A DNA stretch of 64,000 nucleotides from Eubacterium ruminantium (GTDB lineage Bacteria > Bacillota > Clostridia > Lachnospirales > Lachnospiraceae): NCBI GenBank assembly GCA_900108205.1, contig FNUU01000001.1:172673-236672 (forward strand). The letters run 5' to 3'. Shown here one piece after another: positions 52,726-62,200 of the stretch. Both the position numbers and the translations under genes were made by a program. Every line of letters starts with the position of its first letter. Position 1 is the stretch's first letter. The notes beneath the pieces are model-generated. The model saw only the letters and a list, made by a program, of their open reading frames with translations. It did not search any database and had not been told where the DNA came from.

Positions 52726-54141
52726 CTAAAATCTAAAATATAAAAACGGATTAAATGCATCGCTTGCAAGTCCTGCTGTCGAAAGAGTCATTACCGTAAG
52801 TATGAATATTATGGATAAAGCCGTAAGAAGCTTTTCATACTTCCAGTAAACAAGCTTATTTTTAATATTTTTAACAAGTAATGTAGAACCAACGGCGGCA
52901 ATAACAAACATTGATATGTATGATATCAGATAAAATGTTGTCTCCTTAGTCCAGGCCGAAAGTCCTCCAAAGCCAAACATCCTTGATAAAAATTTACCAA
53001 GTGCCGGCAGACTGTCATTTGCAAATATAACCCATCCGAGATTTATAAAGAACAGAGCGTAAATGTGCTGTAAAAACTTCGGAAGTTTTTTAAGTAATCC
53101 CAACAGGAAACTCTTCTCAAGCATTAAAAGTATGAAATAATAAAGTCCCCATATAATAAAGTTCCATTCTGCACCATGCCAGAAACCGGTAAGCAGCCAG
53201 ACGATAAAGATGTTAAAGAACATTCTTTTCCTGCTTTTACGGTTGCCTCCCAAAGGTATGTATACATAATCCCTGAACCAGCTTGACAGGGAAATATGCC
53301 AGCGTCTCCAAAACTCGGTGATACTTACGGATATATACGGATGTTCAAAGTTTTCAAGAAACTCAAAGCCAAACATCCTTCCAAGTCCAATGGCCATATC
53401 TGAATAACCCGAGAAATCAAAGTATATCTGGAAAGAAAATGCAAATGAAGCCAGCCAGTAGATCATTACAGAGCTTCTGTTATCCGGAAGAGCCATGAGT
53501 TCTTTATAGATGGCAGCAACAGAATTTGCGATAAGCACTTTTTTCCCAAGACCTGTCACAAATCTCATAACGCCTGAAGCAAAAAGATCCGTCGTTTCCT
53601 TTCTCTCGCGAAGCTGTTTTTCAATGGTCTGATATCTTACGATAGGACCGGCGATAAGCTGTGGGAAAAGTGTTATATACGCTGCCAGATCTATTATATT
53701 CTTCTGGGATTTCACCTCACCCTTATATACATCTATACTGTAGGAAAGTATCTGGAAGGTATAAAATGATATACCCAGAGGAAGTGTAAGTTCCAGCAGC
53801 TTAACTGAAAATCCGCCAATCTTATTAATATTTGATATAAAGAAATTACTGTATTTAAAGAAGATCAGGAGTCCCAGATTGACTGCTGTTGAAATTATCA
53901 CGCAGAGCTTTGAAAGGCCCATTTTTTCTTTGTCTCTGAAATACCCTGTCAGCAATCCCGAAATATATCCTACAACGATGGAAACCGCCATCACTATGAT
54001 ATATTTAGGTTCTCCCCAGCCATAAAAAACAAGGCTGGATAACAGAAGTATGCTGTTCTTAAATTTTCGCGGTGTGATAAAATATAAAATAAGCACCGCA
54101 GGTAAAAATATATACAAAAATGTTATGCTGGAAAAAAGCAT
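52726..54141 (-). CDS. MBOAT family O-acyltransferase (AlgI/DltB-like)
   Basis: A 471-residue polytopic membrane protein with about eleven hydrophobic segments. The MBOAT core has ITEFWRRWHISLSSWFRDYV and, further on, WLLTGFWHGAEWNFIIWG with the catalytic His of WHG. It likely transfers acetyl groups across the membrane for O-acetylation of a surface polymer, with the DHHW protein. The polymer is not identifiable here; no dlt genes are present, so teichoic acid D-alanylation is unlikely. Confidence 0.93.
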   Translation of the reverse strand: MLFSSITFLYIFLPAVLILYFITPRKFKNSILLLSSLVFYGWGEPKYIIVMAVSIVVGYISGLLTGYFRDKEKMGLSKLCVIISTAVNLGLLIFFKYSNFFISNINKIGGFSVKLLELTLPLGISFYTFQILSYSIDVYKGEVKSQKNIIDLAAYITLFPQLIAGPIVRYQTIEKQLRERKETTDLFASGVMRFVTGLGKKVLIANSVAAIYKELMALPDNRSSVMIYWLASFAFSFQIYFDFSGYSDMAIGLGRMFGFEFLENFEHPYISVSITEFWRRWHISLSSWFRDYVYIPLGGNRKSRKRMFFNIFIVWLLTGFWHGAEWNFIIWGLYYFILLMLEKSFLLGLLKKLPKFLQHIYALFFINLGWVIFANDSLPALGKFLSRMFGFGGLSAWTKETTFYLISYISMFVIAAVGSTLLVKNIKNKLVYWKYEKLLTALSIIFILTVMTLSTAGLASDAFNPFLYFRF

Positions 54142-54142
54142 A

Positions 54143-55969
54143 CTATTCTCCCTCTGTCATTTCTTTAATAAATCTTGAGATCTTAGCCGATTTATCAGCT
54201 ATGATCCGCGGAGTATATATGTAGAGCTTTTCCTTTGCTCTTGTCATTGCGACATAGAACATTCTTCGCTCTTCTTCTATCTCAAATTCACGTCCGCTTT
54301 TTTTATGAGGAATCTCACCTTCCACACAATTAATTATATGAACCTCGGTGAATTCCAGCCCCTTTGAGCTGTGCATCGTCATAAGCTGAACCGCATCTTT
54401 GGCTTCATGCGCAGTTTCCTTCTCAGCCATTTTTCTTTGTTCTACAGAAAAAAGTGCAAAATCATTAAAGCTGTCAAAATCCCTGGAAAGGCTCTGAAAT
54501 TCATCCATTATATCAAAAAGCTCGTTTTCATCTATGGATCTTTCACGTGCATATTCTGATATATATTCATCGAAGCCGACTACCTTGCGGATATAATTAA
54601 TTGCAGCAAATGTAGGAAGAGTTCTTATCTTATCCAGATGATTACGAAGAAGCATCAGATTCGACTGAAGATAATCCTTATCAGCCGTAATCCTTATAAG
54701 GCTGTGAATATCAACATTTTCATCTGTAAGAATATTTCTCGGAACATATCTTAACGGCTTATTCATAAAATGCAGAAAGCGTTTTCTGCTCCTGTCACCA
54801 TTTGCAAAATACATATAATCCATTACAGAGCTTACCATATAATTGCTGAATATATCCGGCACAGTATCCCTGGCGGTAAATGGAATATTGTATTCACGAA
54901 GCTTATATATCAGTCTTCCGGGACTCATATTGGTTCTGTACAGAACAGCTATTTCATTCGCAGGAGTTCCTGTATCAAGTGCTTCTCTGATCCTTTTGAT
55001 TATCAGGTCGTTCTGTATAGAAATATCTTTAACCTGCTGGACCTTAATAAGTCCGCTTTCTTTTGAGGCCGCTTTCAGTTCCTTTGAATATCTCTTCTTA
55101 TTGTGTGCTATAACCCTGGAAGACAGTCTTGTTATATCAGCCGTACTTCTGTAGTTCACCTTAAGCGTTACTATCTCTGCCCCTTTAAATACCTCCCTGA
55201 AGGAAAGCATGATATCAGGTCTTGCCCCTCTGAAGCCGTAAATCGACTGATCATCATCCCCCACAACAAAAAGGTTATTATCCGGAGCCGCAAGCATTTT
55301 CAATATCTCATACTGAAGAATGTTGGTATCCTGAAATTCGTCGACAAGAATAAACGGATAAAGTTTCCTGATAATATTCAGTATATCCTCTCTCTCCTGA
55401 AGCAAATGATAGCTTAAATGCATCATATCATTGAAATCAAGTTTACCTCTGCTTTTTTTCAGTTCTGCAAATTTTAAATATAAGCTTCGAAAATGATACT
55501 CCGGAAGATCGTGACTATAATAGTTTTCAATATCTATAAGCTCACTGTCAACTTTTTCAATCTGTTTTAATATACTGCCCGTAAGTTCTTCATTATCTTC
55601 ATACCGAAGATTCATACCTGTCAGAAGCTCTCTGATATAGTTTCTTCTTTCATCCTCAGACAATATATCTTCATTTTTATATCCATATGCAGTCTTGACT
55701 ATCCAGAAAAAGAAAGAATGAAATGTACCAAATCGTACGTTTGCATTTTTCTCTGTCTTCTGAAATCTTTGCTTCATGGACTGGGCAGCGGCCCTGGTAA
55801 AGGTAATGACCAGTATCTTCTCAGGAGATACCTTATATTCGTTTATAAGCTTTTTTATACGCTCTGTTATTACAGTCGTTTTGCCTGAACCCGGTGTACC
55901 AAGTACAAGCATAGGACCTTTATACCAATTTATTGCCTTTTGCTGATCTTCATTAAAACTCCGGATCAC
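54143..55969 (-). CDS. UvrD/PcrA-like SF1A DNA helicase (short)
   Basis: A 608-residue helicase, shorter than PcrA (about 720-740). The motifs are all present: LVLGTPGSGKTTVITERIK (I), VITFTRAAAQSMKQRF (Ia), ILVDEFQDTN (II), VVGDDDQSIYGFRGA (III), LKVNYRSTADI (IV), MTMHSSKGLEFTEVHIIN (V) and MFYVAMTRAKEKLYIY (VI). It lacks the long C-terminal RNA polymerase-binding tail of PcrA. The start is GTG with AAAGGGCAGATT upstream. It lies two bases before the MBOAT gene with no functional link apparent. It is either the cell's UvrD or an accessory paralogue. Confidence 0.92.
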   Translation of the reverse strand: MIRSFNEDQQKAINWYKGPMLVLGTPGSGKTTVITERIKKLINEYKVSPEKILVITFTRAAAQSMKQRFQKTEKNANVRFGTFHSFFFWIVKTAYGYKNEDILSEDERRNYIRELLTGMNLRYEDNEELTGSILKQIEKVDSELIDIENYYSHDLPEYHFRSLYLKFAELKKSRGKLDFNDMMHLSYHLLQEREDILNIIRKLYPFILVDEFQDTNILQYEILKMLAAPDNNLFVVGDDDQSIYGFRGARPDIMLSFREVFKGAEIVTLKVNYRSTADITRLSSRVIAHNKKRYSKELKAASKESGLIKVQQVKDISIQNDLIIKRIREALDTGTPANEIAVLYRTNMSPGRLIYKLREYNIPFTARDTVPDIFSNYMVSSVMDYMYFANGDRSRKRFLHFMNKPLRYVPRNILTDENVDIHSLIRITADKDYLQSNLMLLRNHLDKIRTLPTFAAINYIRKVVGFDEYISEYARERSIDENELFDIMDEFQSLSRDFDSFNDFALFSVEQRKMAEKETAHEAKDAVQLMTMHSSKGLEFTEVHIINCVEGEIPHKKSGREFEIEEERRMFYVAMTRAKEKLYIYTPRIIADKSAKISRFIKEMTEGE

Positions 55970-56151
55970 AATCTGCCCTTTCCTGTTTTTAATTCTCAGT
56001 TACTGTGAATAACGATTATATTTATATTTTCAAATCATTCAATATCCTACATATAAATTATCAAAAATACAATTATATATTCATAAAGATTCAGGCATAA
56101 TAATAAATAATTATTAATAATACTATTATTTTTATTAAACCGAATAGAAAG

Positions 56152-56178
56152 AGCTGTGATAAAAAGCATCACAGCTCA
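56152..56178 (-). terminator. Terminator of the SEC-C gene
   Basis: GAGCTGTGAT and ATCACAGCTC form a perfect 10-base-pair stem with a seven-base loop. On the minus strand it is followed by TTTCTATTCG, directly after the SEC-C stop codon. The rest of the gap 55970-56185 is AT-rich and shows nothing else. Confidence 0.8.
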
Positions 56179-56185
56179 ATAGTTT

Positions 56186-56692
56186 TTAAAGATTTGCTCC
56201 GCAGCACTTTTTATATTTCTTTCCCGAACCGCATGGACAAGGATCATTTCTGCCAACCTTTGGCGGCTTGATTACAGTATGTGAAGACTTCTCAAGCTTA
56301 TAAAGTTCAGCTCTTCTTTCTTCTGTAAGAAGCGCATCCCACTGCGGAAGCTCATAAAGCCACTGTGCATTGCAGCCAACCATATTCATGTAAAGCTTTT
56401 CCTTATCAAAGCCAAGATTAACTCTTGAATCCTCTGTAAGCTCTTCAAGGTTATTGCTCATAGCAAGACTGTCGTCAATACCATCGAGGAAACCTACCAT
56501 GGTTTCGATATCAACATCAAATCTCTCGGCAAGTTCCTTAACCGTACCCATAACAACCTCTTTAGGGTTACCGAGAAGTACTTCATAGATAGCCTTTTCT
56601 TTATTGAAATATTTAAACCAGAAATCTTTTCCTTCCGGTGTTCTGTCGTCAAGACTATATGCGTGATCACGCCAATCCTTAAGTAAACTCAT
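56186..56692 (-). CDS. SEC-C motif protein of unknown function
   Basis: A 168-residue protein whose C-terminus has the SEC-C zinc motif [20 protein letters not shown] (three visible Cys plus the final Cys pair). This motif is shared with the tail of SecA and with YecA-like proteins, where it binds metal and contacts ribosomes or SecB. The first 145 residues are mostly helical and unrecognised ([20 protein letters not shown]). It is a single-gene unit, ending at its own terminator. A role in protein export or ribosome contact is only inference. Confidence 0.85.
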   Translation of the reverse strand: MSLLKDWRDHAYSLDDRTPEGKDFWFKYFNKEKAIYEVLLGNPKEVVMGTVKELAERFDVDIETMVGFLDGIDDSLAMSNNLEELTEDSRVNLGFDKEKLYMNMVGCNAQWLYELPQWDALLTEERRAELYKLEKSSHTVIKPPKVGRNDPCPCGSGKKYKKCCGANL

Positions 56693-56787
56693 AATGCTTC
56701 ACCTCATATTAAAAATTTTTCTCTGAAACAAGCAAATGAAATTATATCAAAAGAGATTATCATCTGCAACAACAAAATTAATATTAC

Positions 56788-58062
56788 TTATTCATATCTC
56801 AATGCATCGATAGGATTGAGGTTTGATGCTTTGATGGATGGAATGAGTCCAAATATGATTCCTATAAGCATCGAAAATGCAACCGATATTATTATAGCCG
56901 GGATACTGATTGCAACCGGAACAGATGCAAGATTACTTATAAAGTACGCAAGTCCTATACCGGCGCCAACACCAAGTAATCCACCAAGGCTTGTAAGAAC
57001 AGCCGCTTCCGTAAGAAACTGTCCCAGAACAGCTCTTTTTCTTGCTCCGAGAGCTTTCTTAAGACCTATCTCCCTTGTTCTCTCAGTAACTGATACAAGC
57101 ATTATATTCATAACACCGATACCACCTACCAGAAGTGAAATACTGGCTATCCAGATAAGCTGCTGACTTGTTGTATTACTGAGTTCCTGAAGCTGTTTAA
57201 CCTTTTCAAGAGTATTTTCACGCTTATACTTTATAGTATTTTCATCGTTCTCACGACTTCTTCCCGTATTAATAAAGCCATTAAGATACTCTTCTACGTT
57301 TTTTCCGGCCTCAGACATAGCTTCTGTTGTTTTAGCTTTTACTATAACCTGATATGGCTGATCATAGCTTACTATCTCCGGCCATGCCGAATCAGGAACA
57401 AGAATGAATCCTCCATTTTCATCTCCGTAATATGTATACCATTCCTCCGGTGAATTGATAACAGGTTCAAAGTCTTCATTCTTATCTACTACTCCGGCTA
57501 CAACAAAAGGCGTTCCTTTGATCTCAATGGTCTTTCCAACAGGATTTTCGCCTTCAAAGAAGCTCTGTGCCGCATTTCTGTCAATGATACACACATTTCT
57601 GATCTTATCAAAGTCGTCAGCTACAAATTTACGTCCCGCAGTAATCTGATAATTATTTATATCCAGATAATTATTGTCACTGCCGAATAGCTTTATACCA
57701 TCCGCTGATTTATTCTTATAGAAAATACTTCCGTACATATCTGTTGAATGATATATAGAAACATCCTGAACGCCTTTTAGCTCCTTCATTTCATTAAGCA
57801 TGTTTCCGTTAATAACAGGAATATTTTCAAGATTCATTCCTTCGCCGGGATTTATAGTATATCCACCCATGCTTAAATTAACAGCAACAAGATTGTCTCC
57901 GGAACCAACCAGATTATTTTTTATCTGATCATTAGTTCCCTTTATAGTAGAAACTATGGCTATTATGGCTGCTATACCTATGATAATACCAAGCATCGTC
58001 AGAAATGAACGAAGCTTGTGACCGAATATACCCTGAAAGGATAATCTTATATTCTCAAACAT
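56788..58062 (-). CDS. MacB-type ABC transporter permease
   Basis: A 424-residue FtsX/MacB-family permease: N-terminal FGHKLRSFLTMLGIIIGIAAII membrane segment, a large extracytoplasmic domain (about residues 45-285) and three C-terminal membrane segments, with GGIGVMNIMLVSVTERTREIGLKKALGA after the first. These proteins move substrates by mechanotransmission, not classic channel transport, usually exporting peptides, antibiotics or lipoproteins. It is the last gene of the operon HlyD-ATPase-HlyD-permease (62083 to 56788). Substrate unknown. Confidence 0.94.
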   Translation of the reverse strand: MFENIRLSFQGIFGHKLRSFLTMLGIIIGIAAIIAIVSTIKGTNDQIKNNLVGSGDNLVAVNLSMGGYTINPGEGMNLENIPVINGNMLNEMKELKGVQDVSIYHSTDMYGSIFYKNKSADGIKLFGSDNNYLDINNYQITAGRKFVADDFDKIRNVCIIDRNAAQSFFEGENPVGKTIEIKGTPFVVAGVVDKNEDFEPVINSPEEWYTYYGDENGGFILVPDSAWPEIVSYDQPYQVIVKAKTTEAMSEAGKNVEEYLNGFINTGRSRENDENTIKYKRENTLEKVKQLQELSNTTSQQLIWIASISLLVGGIGVMNIMLVSVTERTREIGLKKALGARKRAVLGQFLTEAAVLTSLGGLLGVGAGIGLAYFISNLASVPVAISIPAIIISVAFSMLIGIIFGLIPSIKASNLNPIDALRYE

Positions 58063-58074
58063 TTCATTTCCTCC

Positions 58075-59493
58075 TTAATAGCCATAAACATCTTCATATG
58101 ATTCTGTGTTTATACATTTCTTTCCTTCAGCAACATCTTTTCCGTAAGGGAAGCAAATGTAATCATTCATTTCAATACCCGATTTGATCTCAATGACCGA
58201 GCCATAAACAATCTTGCCGGTTTTTACATACTGTTTCTTTAATCTGCCGTTTTCATTTTTAAGGACATAATAATTTCCATGCTCCTGTCTCAGATAAGAA
58301 AGCTGCAGATATATATCGTCTGACATACCGCCCGGCCAATTGTTTCCCGACATATCCATGGATACTTCAACATACATATACTCATTAAGGCCTTCACATG
58401 GTTCGTCAACAACAATTGTGACAGGGTAATATGATGCTGTATTACCGGAATAATTATAATAGTCATCGGTAGGCGTGTTGGAAACCTCTGCTACCTTACC
58501 GGTATATGACATACCATTTTCATACGAATATATCATTACGGCATCACCGATATTCATAGATGAAAGTTTCCATTCATTTACTGAAACAATAGTCTGATAT
58601 CCTGATTCGGCAGATATTGTAATTATAGGATTACCCATACCGATATTCTCACCGGAGGTATCAATCTTCTTAACAATACCATTGATCTTGGCTTTTATCT
58701 CAGCATTATCAAGAGCCTTTTCAGCCTTCGCCAGATCCAGTTCATACATTTCAGCCTTAATTCTCTGACTTACTATGAGATTTTCCTTCTCACGGATAGC
58801 TTTAGCAAGGTCCTCTCTTGTATATTCCTGCTCTTCATTTGGATCATCAGGATCATCGAGGTTATCATCATCAAATGCATCCGGTGGTCCCCATGTTCCA
58901 TCAGGATACATTATCCAGTCAGGATCGATCTCCGTGGTATTCTCTGTTGTATCTTCAGTACTGTCATCAGTACTTCCCTCAGTACCCGGATCTGTAGGGG
59001 TCGCATCCTCTGTAGTATTTTCAGTTGATGTTTCACTTGTTCCCTCAGTGGTGATCTCTGTTGTCGCTTCAGTAGTAGTCGGTTTATCTTCAATCGGCAC
59101 TATCTGCTTAAGCTTCTCCAGCTGTCTTTCTGAAAGCTTAACATCTGATCTGTATACCTCAAGCTGGGTTCTCATAGTCTCAATCTCAAGTTCCTTCTGT
59201 GTCATATCAAACTTGAGGATCGGATCTCCCACCTTTACTGTATCACCTTCCGAAACATATATATCGGAGATAACGCTGCTCATTTCGGCATATATCTTCT
59301 GATCACCTGTGGCTGTTATACTTCCCGACATTGTTTCGTTTTCGCCGCCCCAATAACCGGTATTAAGCATACTGACAGGCATGCATTTAACAGGATTTGA
59401 ATTTTTCCTATGGTTTTTATATATTTTTACTCCGATTATTCCGCCAGCCACCAAAACAGCTATTATTGAAAGGGTAATTATAATCTTTTTCAT
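58075..59493 (-). CDS. HlyD/MacA-type adaptor with Thr/Glu-rich insert
   Basis: A 472-residue membrane-fusion-like adaptor: signal anchor (about residues 3-22), lipoyl half-domain (VISDIYVSEGDTVKVGDPIL), an alpha-helical hairpin and second half (NAEIKAKINGIVKKIDTSGE), then beta-barrel segments. Between the two helices of the hairpin (about 136-222) is a Thr/Glu/Asp-rich stretch (TTEATTEITTEGTSETST) with two Trp-Gly-Pro and Pro-Asp pieces. This is where MacA tips meet an outer channel in diderms, which a monoderm lacks. Its start overlaps the ATPase stop. Confidence 0.9.
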   Translation of the reverse strand: MKKIIITLSIIAVLVAGGIIGVKIYKNHRKNSNPVKCMPVSMLNTGYWGGENETMSGSITATGDQKIYAEMSSVISDIYVSEGDTVKVGDPILKFDMTQKELEIETMRTQLEVYRSDVKLSERQLEKLKQIVPIEDKPTTTEATTEITTEGTSETSTENTTEDATPTDPGTEGSTDDSTEDTTENTTEIDPDWIMYPDGTWGPPDAFDDDNLDDPDDPNEEQEYTREDLAKAIREKENLIVSQRIKAEMYELDLAKAEKALDNAEIKAKINGIVKKIDTSGENIGMGNPIITISAESGYQTIVSVNEWKLSSMNIGDAVMIYSYENGMSYTGKVAEVSNTPTDDYYNYSGNTASYYPVTIVVDEPCEGLNEYMYVEVSMDMSGNNWPGGMSDDIYLQLSYLRQEHGNYYVLKNENGRLKKQYVKTGKIVYGSVIEIKSGIEMNDYICFPYGKDVAEGKKCINTESYEDVYGY

Positions 59494-60590
59494 TATTTTT
59501 CACCCCCATTTATTTCTGAATCAAACGCATGGTCATCATTCTGAATATCCTCTGACAGATTTTCTGTGTTACCATACATCTCATCTTTCGCTTCAATGGA
59601 ATCACCTGACATAATGTCATACAGCTGTTCAACCATAGAATCATTATCGGCCTTACCCGGTACTTCTATGGAATCATCGGTAATAATATCATACAGCTTT
59701 TCAACCATTGAATCGTCGGTATCATTTGTCATTAACTGATCCTCAGTCTGTATTCCCTGAAGCTTTTCAGACATCGTACTGTCAGCAGTCATACCGTCAG
59801 ACATCGCACTGTCAGCTAATGTACTATCATTTATAGCTGCTGCATTGCCGTTATTAATAACTGCAGTTGATGCATCCCCTGCTTCCGAATCATATGCAGC
59901 TACAATTTTATTGTTATTTATCACATCACTGGTAACACGTCCATCGAAAATAGTGATGATTCTATCTGCATATTCAGCAATTTCTCTGGCATGTGTGATC
60001 ATGATGATAGTTACGCCATCATTATGAAGCTTCTCAAAAAGCCCCATAACCTGGATACCGGATTTGGAATCAAGAGCACCGGTCGGTTCATCTGCAAGAA
60101 GGATCTTTGGAGAATTTACCATCGCTCTCGCTATGGCAACTCTCTGTTTCTGACCACCTGAAAGCTGTGTCGGCTTAAAGGACATTCTGTCCTGAAGATC
60201 AACGCTTGTAAGAGCTTCTATACATTTAGGTTTACGTTCTCTTCTCGGAACCTTTGCATACTGAAGAGGAAGCTCCACATTCTGCAGAGCTGACTGTCTC
60301 GGAAGCAGATTAAAGTTCTGAAATACAAAACCTATACTCTTATTTCTGACCTTTGATAATTCTTTATCCTTCATTCCGGCAACCTCAACTCCATCAAGGA
60401 TATAACTGCCGGAAGTAGGCTTATCAAGACATCCGATGATATTCATCAGTGTAGATTTTCCGGATCCCGAAGGACCCATGATAGCTACATATTCGCCTTC
60501 TTCAATATTTAGGCTTATATCATGAAGTACAGGGACATCCATTTTCCCCTGTATGTAATTTTTATTTATATTATCGAGCTGCAGAAGCAT
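59493..60590 (-). CDS. MacB/LolD-type ABC ATPase with long acidic tail
   Basis: A 365-residue protein. Residues 1-225 are a normal export ATPase: GPSGSGKST (39-47), LSGGQKQRVAIARAM (143-157), ILLADEPTGALDS and the ITHAREIAEYADRI region. Residues 226-365 are an extra tail rich in Asp, Ser, Met and Ala with an 18-residue repeat (DDSMVEKLYDIITDDSIE at 292-309 and NDSMVEQLYDIMSGDSIE at 316-333). Homologues usually end near residue 230. GGAGGTGGTAAAG selects ATG 60590. It powers the permease at 56788-58062. Confidence 0.93.
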   Translation of the reverse strand: MLLQLDNINKNYIQGKMDVPVLHDISLNIEEGEYVAIMGPSGSGKSTLMNIIGCLDKPTSGSYILDGVEVAGMKDKELSKVRNKSIGFVFQNFNLLPRQSALQNVELPLQYAKVPRRERKPKCIEALTSVDLQDRMSFKPTQLSGGQKQRVAIARAMVNSPKILLADEPTGALDSKSGIQVMGLFEKLHNDGVTIIMITHAREIAEYADRIITIFDGRVTSDVINNNKIVAAYDSEAGDASTAVINNGNAAAINDSTLADSAMSDGMTADSTMSEKLQGIQTEDQLMTNDTDDSMVEKLYDIITDDSIEVPGKADNDSMVEQLYDIMSGDSIEAKDEMYGNTENLSEDIQNDDHAFDSEINGGEK

Positions 60591-60607
60591 CTTTACCACC
60601 TCCGCTC

Positions 60608-62083
60608 TTACTCTTCAACCGTTCCATCAGTTGGAAGGTTATCTTTTGTCTCACCCATGTTGTTCAGATCATCCATCTGCTGATATTCACCTTCCGGAAG
60701 CATGTATCCGCCATTACCATCCGGTATCAGGTCATCGCCATTATTACCTTCCGGCATCATATCGCTATCATAGTTTCCTTCAGGCACCATATCACCGTCA
60801 TAATTTCCTTCAGGCATCATATAATCGTCATAATTACCTTCAGGCATCATGTCGCCGTCTTCATCATCACCCATCTGTTTGATGATATCTTCATAATTAG
60901 TAGTAGTCTTATTTCCTTCCTTGATCTTATCATCCGGGAATGCAATATAATCCTTCTCAGTAAGGCCATCAAGTATCTGATAAGAATCTAATTCCTCGTC
61001 AAGTTCTCCGACTTTTATTTTCCTTTTTTCAATCTTTTTATCATTATCTCTGGCCCATACATAATAATCACTTCCATCGATCATGATATAATATGATGGA
61101 AGATATAATCCATCCTTAACCTCGCCTTGACCCATATCAAGCTCGATATAAAGATGCTGACCAAGCAGGAGTCCAGCACTGTTTTCAATATTCACATAAA
61201 ATGAATACTTTGTTGTGCTTTCTCCGCCACCGCCGTAATACATTTCATTGTTTCCGTTCTGCTGTGGCTCATAATCTATTTTAGATATACTTCCTTTCCA
61301 GATAATATTTTCATCTACTCTGGAGCGCATGATAACAGGCGTACCAGCCATTATCATACCGATATTTGCTTCACTGATGGTACCTTTTACTCGGAAATCA
61401 CCATTTGCCATTATTGTTATAAATGAATTATCACTCTGATCTCCACCGTAACCATATCCATACCCGTATTCATTATCATTTCCGGAAGCATCCTTGTTGA
61501 TCTTCTTGATAACTCCATCCATAGGGCTAAAAACTGTCGAAGATTCAATTGATTCCTTCTGTCTGTCTATCTCCAGCTTTTTTGTGGAAAGCTCATATTC
61601 TGATTCCTTAAGCTGTGCATTTATATTATTTATCTGGCTGGTATAAATGATATTATCCTCAGCCGGTGCAAGATCGCGCTGCTTAACAAGATCATTGATC
61701 TCATTATAAAATCCATTGATAGTATTCTCGATGTTATCATATTCAAGCTGCATTTTCTGAAGGTCAAGCTCCATCTCATCGGTATCATATGTAAAAAGCG
61801 GATCATCCTTCTTTACAACATCGCCCACATTAACATGTATCTCTTTGACCTTCTTCTCATTGTCCTTTTCAATCTTCTTTGTTTCCTGAGCTTCAACAAT
61901 ACCCATATATCTGTTCTGAAGTCCGGCATAATTACCGGTAATATTACCAACAGATTCAACATATACAAGCCTGTCTTTTTCCTCACCGCCGCTCTTTAGA
62001 AACTTTTTTGCAAAAAAAATGCCTGCTACAGCAAGAATAGCTATAACAAGTATTATGACCGCGACCTTAACTTTCTTATTCAT
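60608..62083 (-). CDS. HlyD/MacA-type adaptor with PEGNYD decapeptide repeats
   Basis: A 491-residue adaptor with an N-terminal membrane segment (about residues 6-26), lipoyl half-domains (KEIHVNVGDVVKKDDPLFTYD and STVFSPMDGVIKKINKD) around a coiled-coil hairpin (about 105-180), beta-barrel domains and a Gly/Tyr-rich loop (YGYGYGYGG). The C-terminus (about 412-470) is a tandem decapeptide repeat of the form MMPEGNYDGD, five to six copies, then an acidic end. First gene of the four-gene exporter operon. It is a different protein from the adaptor at 58075-59493, so the system has two adaptors. Confidence 0.9.
   Translation of the reverse strand: MNKKVKVAVIILVIAILAVAGIFFAKKFLKSGGEEKDRLVYVESVGNITGNYAGLQNRYMGIVEAQETKKIEKDNEKKVKEIHVNVGDVVKKDDPLFTYDTDEMELDLQKMQLEYDNIENTINGFYNEINDLVKQRDLAPAEDNIIYTSQINNINAQLKESEYELSTKKLEIDRQKESIESSTVFSPMDGVIKKINKDASGNDNEYGYGYGYGGDQSDNSFITIMANGDFRVKGTISEANIGMIMAGTPVIMRSRVDENIIWKGSISKIDYEPQQNGNNEMYYGGGGESTTKYSFYVNIENSAGLLLGQHLYIELDMGQGEVKDGLYLPSYYIMIDGSDYYVWARDNDKKIEKRKIKVGELDEELDSYQILDGLTEKDYIAFPDDKIKEGNKTTTNYEDIIKQMGDDEDGDMMPEGNYDDYMMPEGNYDGDMVPEGNYDSDMMPEGNNGDDLIPDGNGGYMLPEGEYQQMDDLNNMGETKDNLPTDGTVEE
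60749..60868 (-). repeat. 30-base tandem repeat coding for PEGNYD units
   Basis: Four 30-base units lie head to tail at 60749, 60779, 60809 and 60839, each carrying a CCTTCAGGCATCAT-like core on the plus strand. A diverged unit precedes them. They encode ten residues each, so changes in copy number would keep the reading frame. Confidence 0.85.
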
Positions 62084-62179
62084 CTTAATAACTCCTTTCA
62101 GCCTCCACGGTTACGCATAAAAAATAAAACCATTTGAATTATAGCAAACAGCAAAATGATTTGATATATATAAATAATG

Positions 62180-62200
62180 AATAATTCTTAAAGAATTATT
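62180..62200 (-). terminator. AT-rich hairpin at the rsfS stop
   Basis: AATAATTCTT and AAGAATTATT form a 10-base-pair AT-only hairpin overlapping the rsfS stop codon. It is followed on the minus strand by CATTATTTATA. It is a weak terminator candidate ahead of the exporter operon. Confidence 0.35.
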
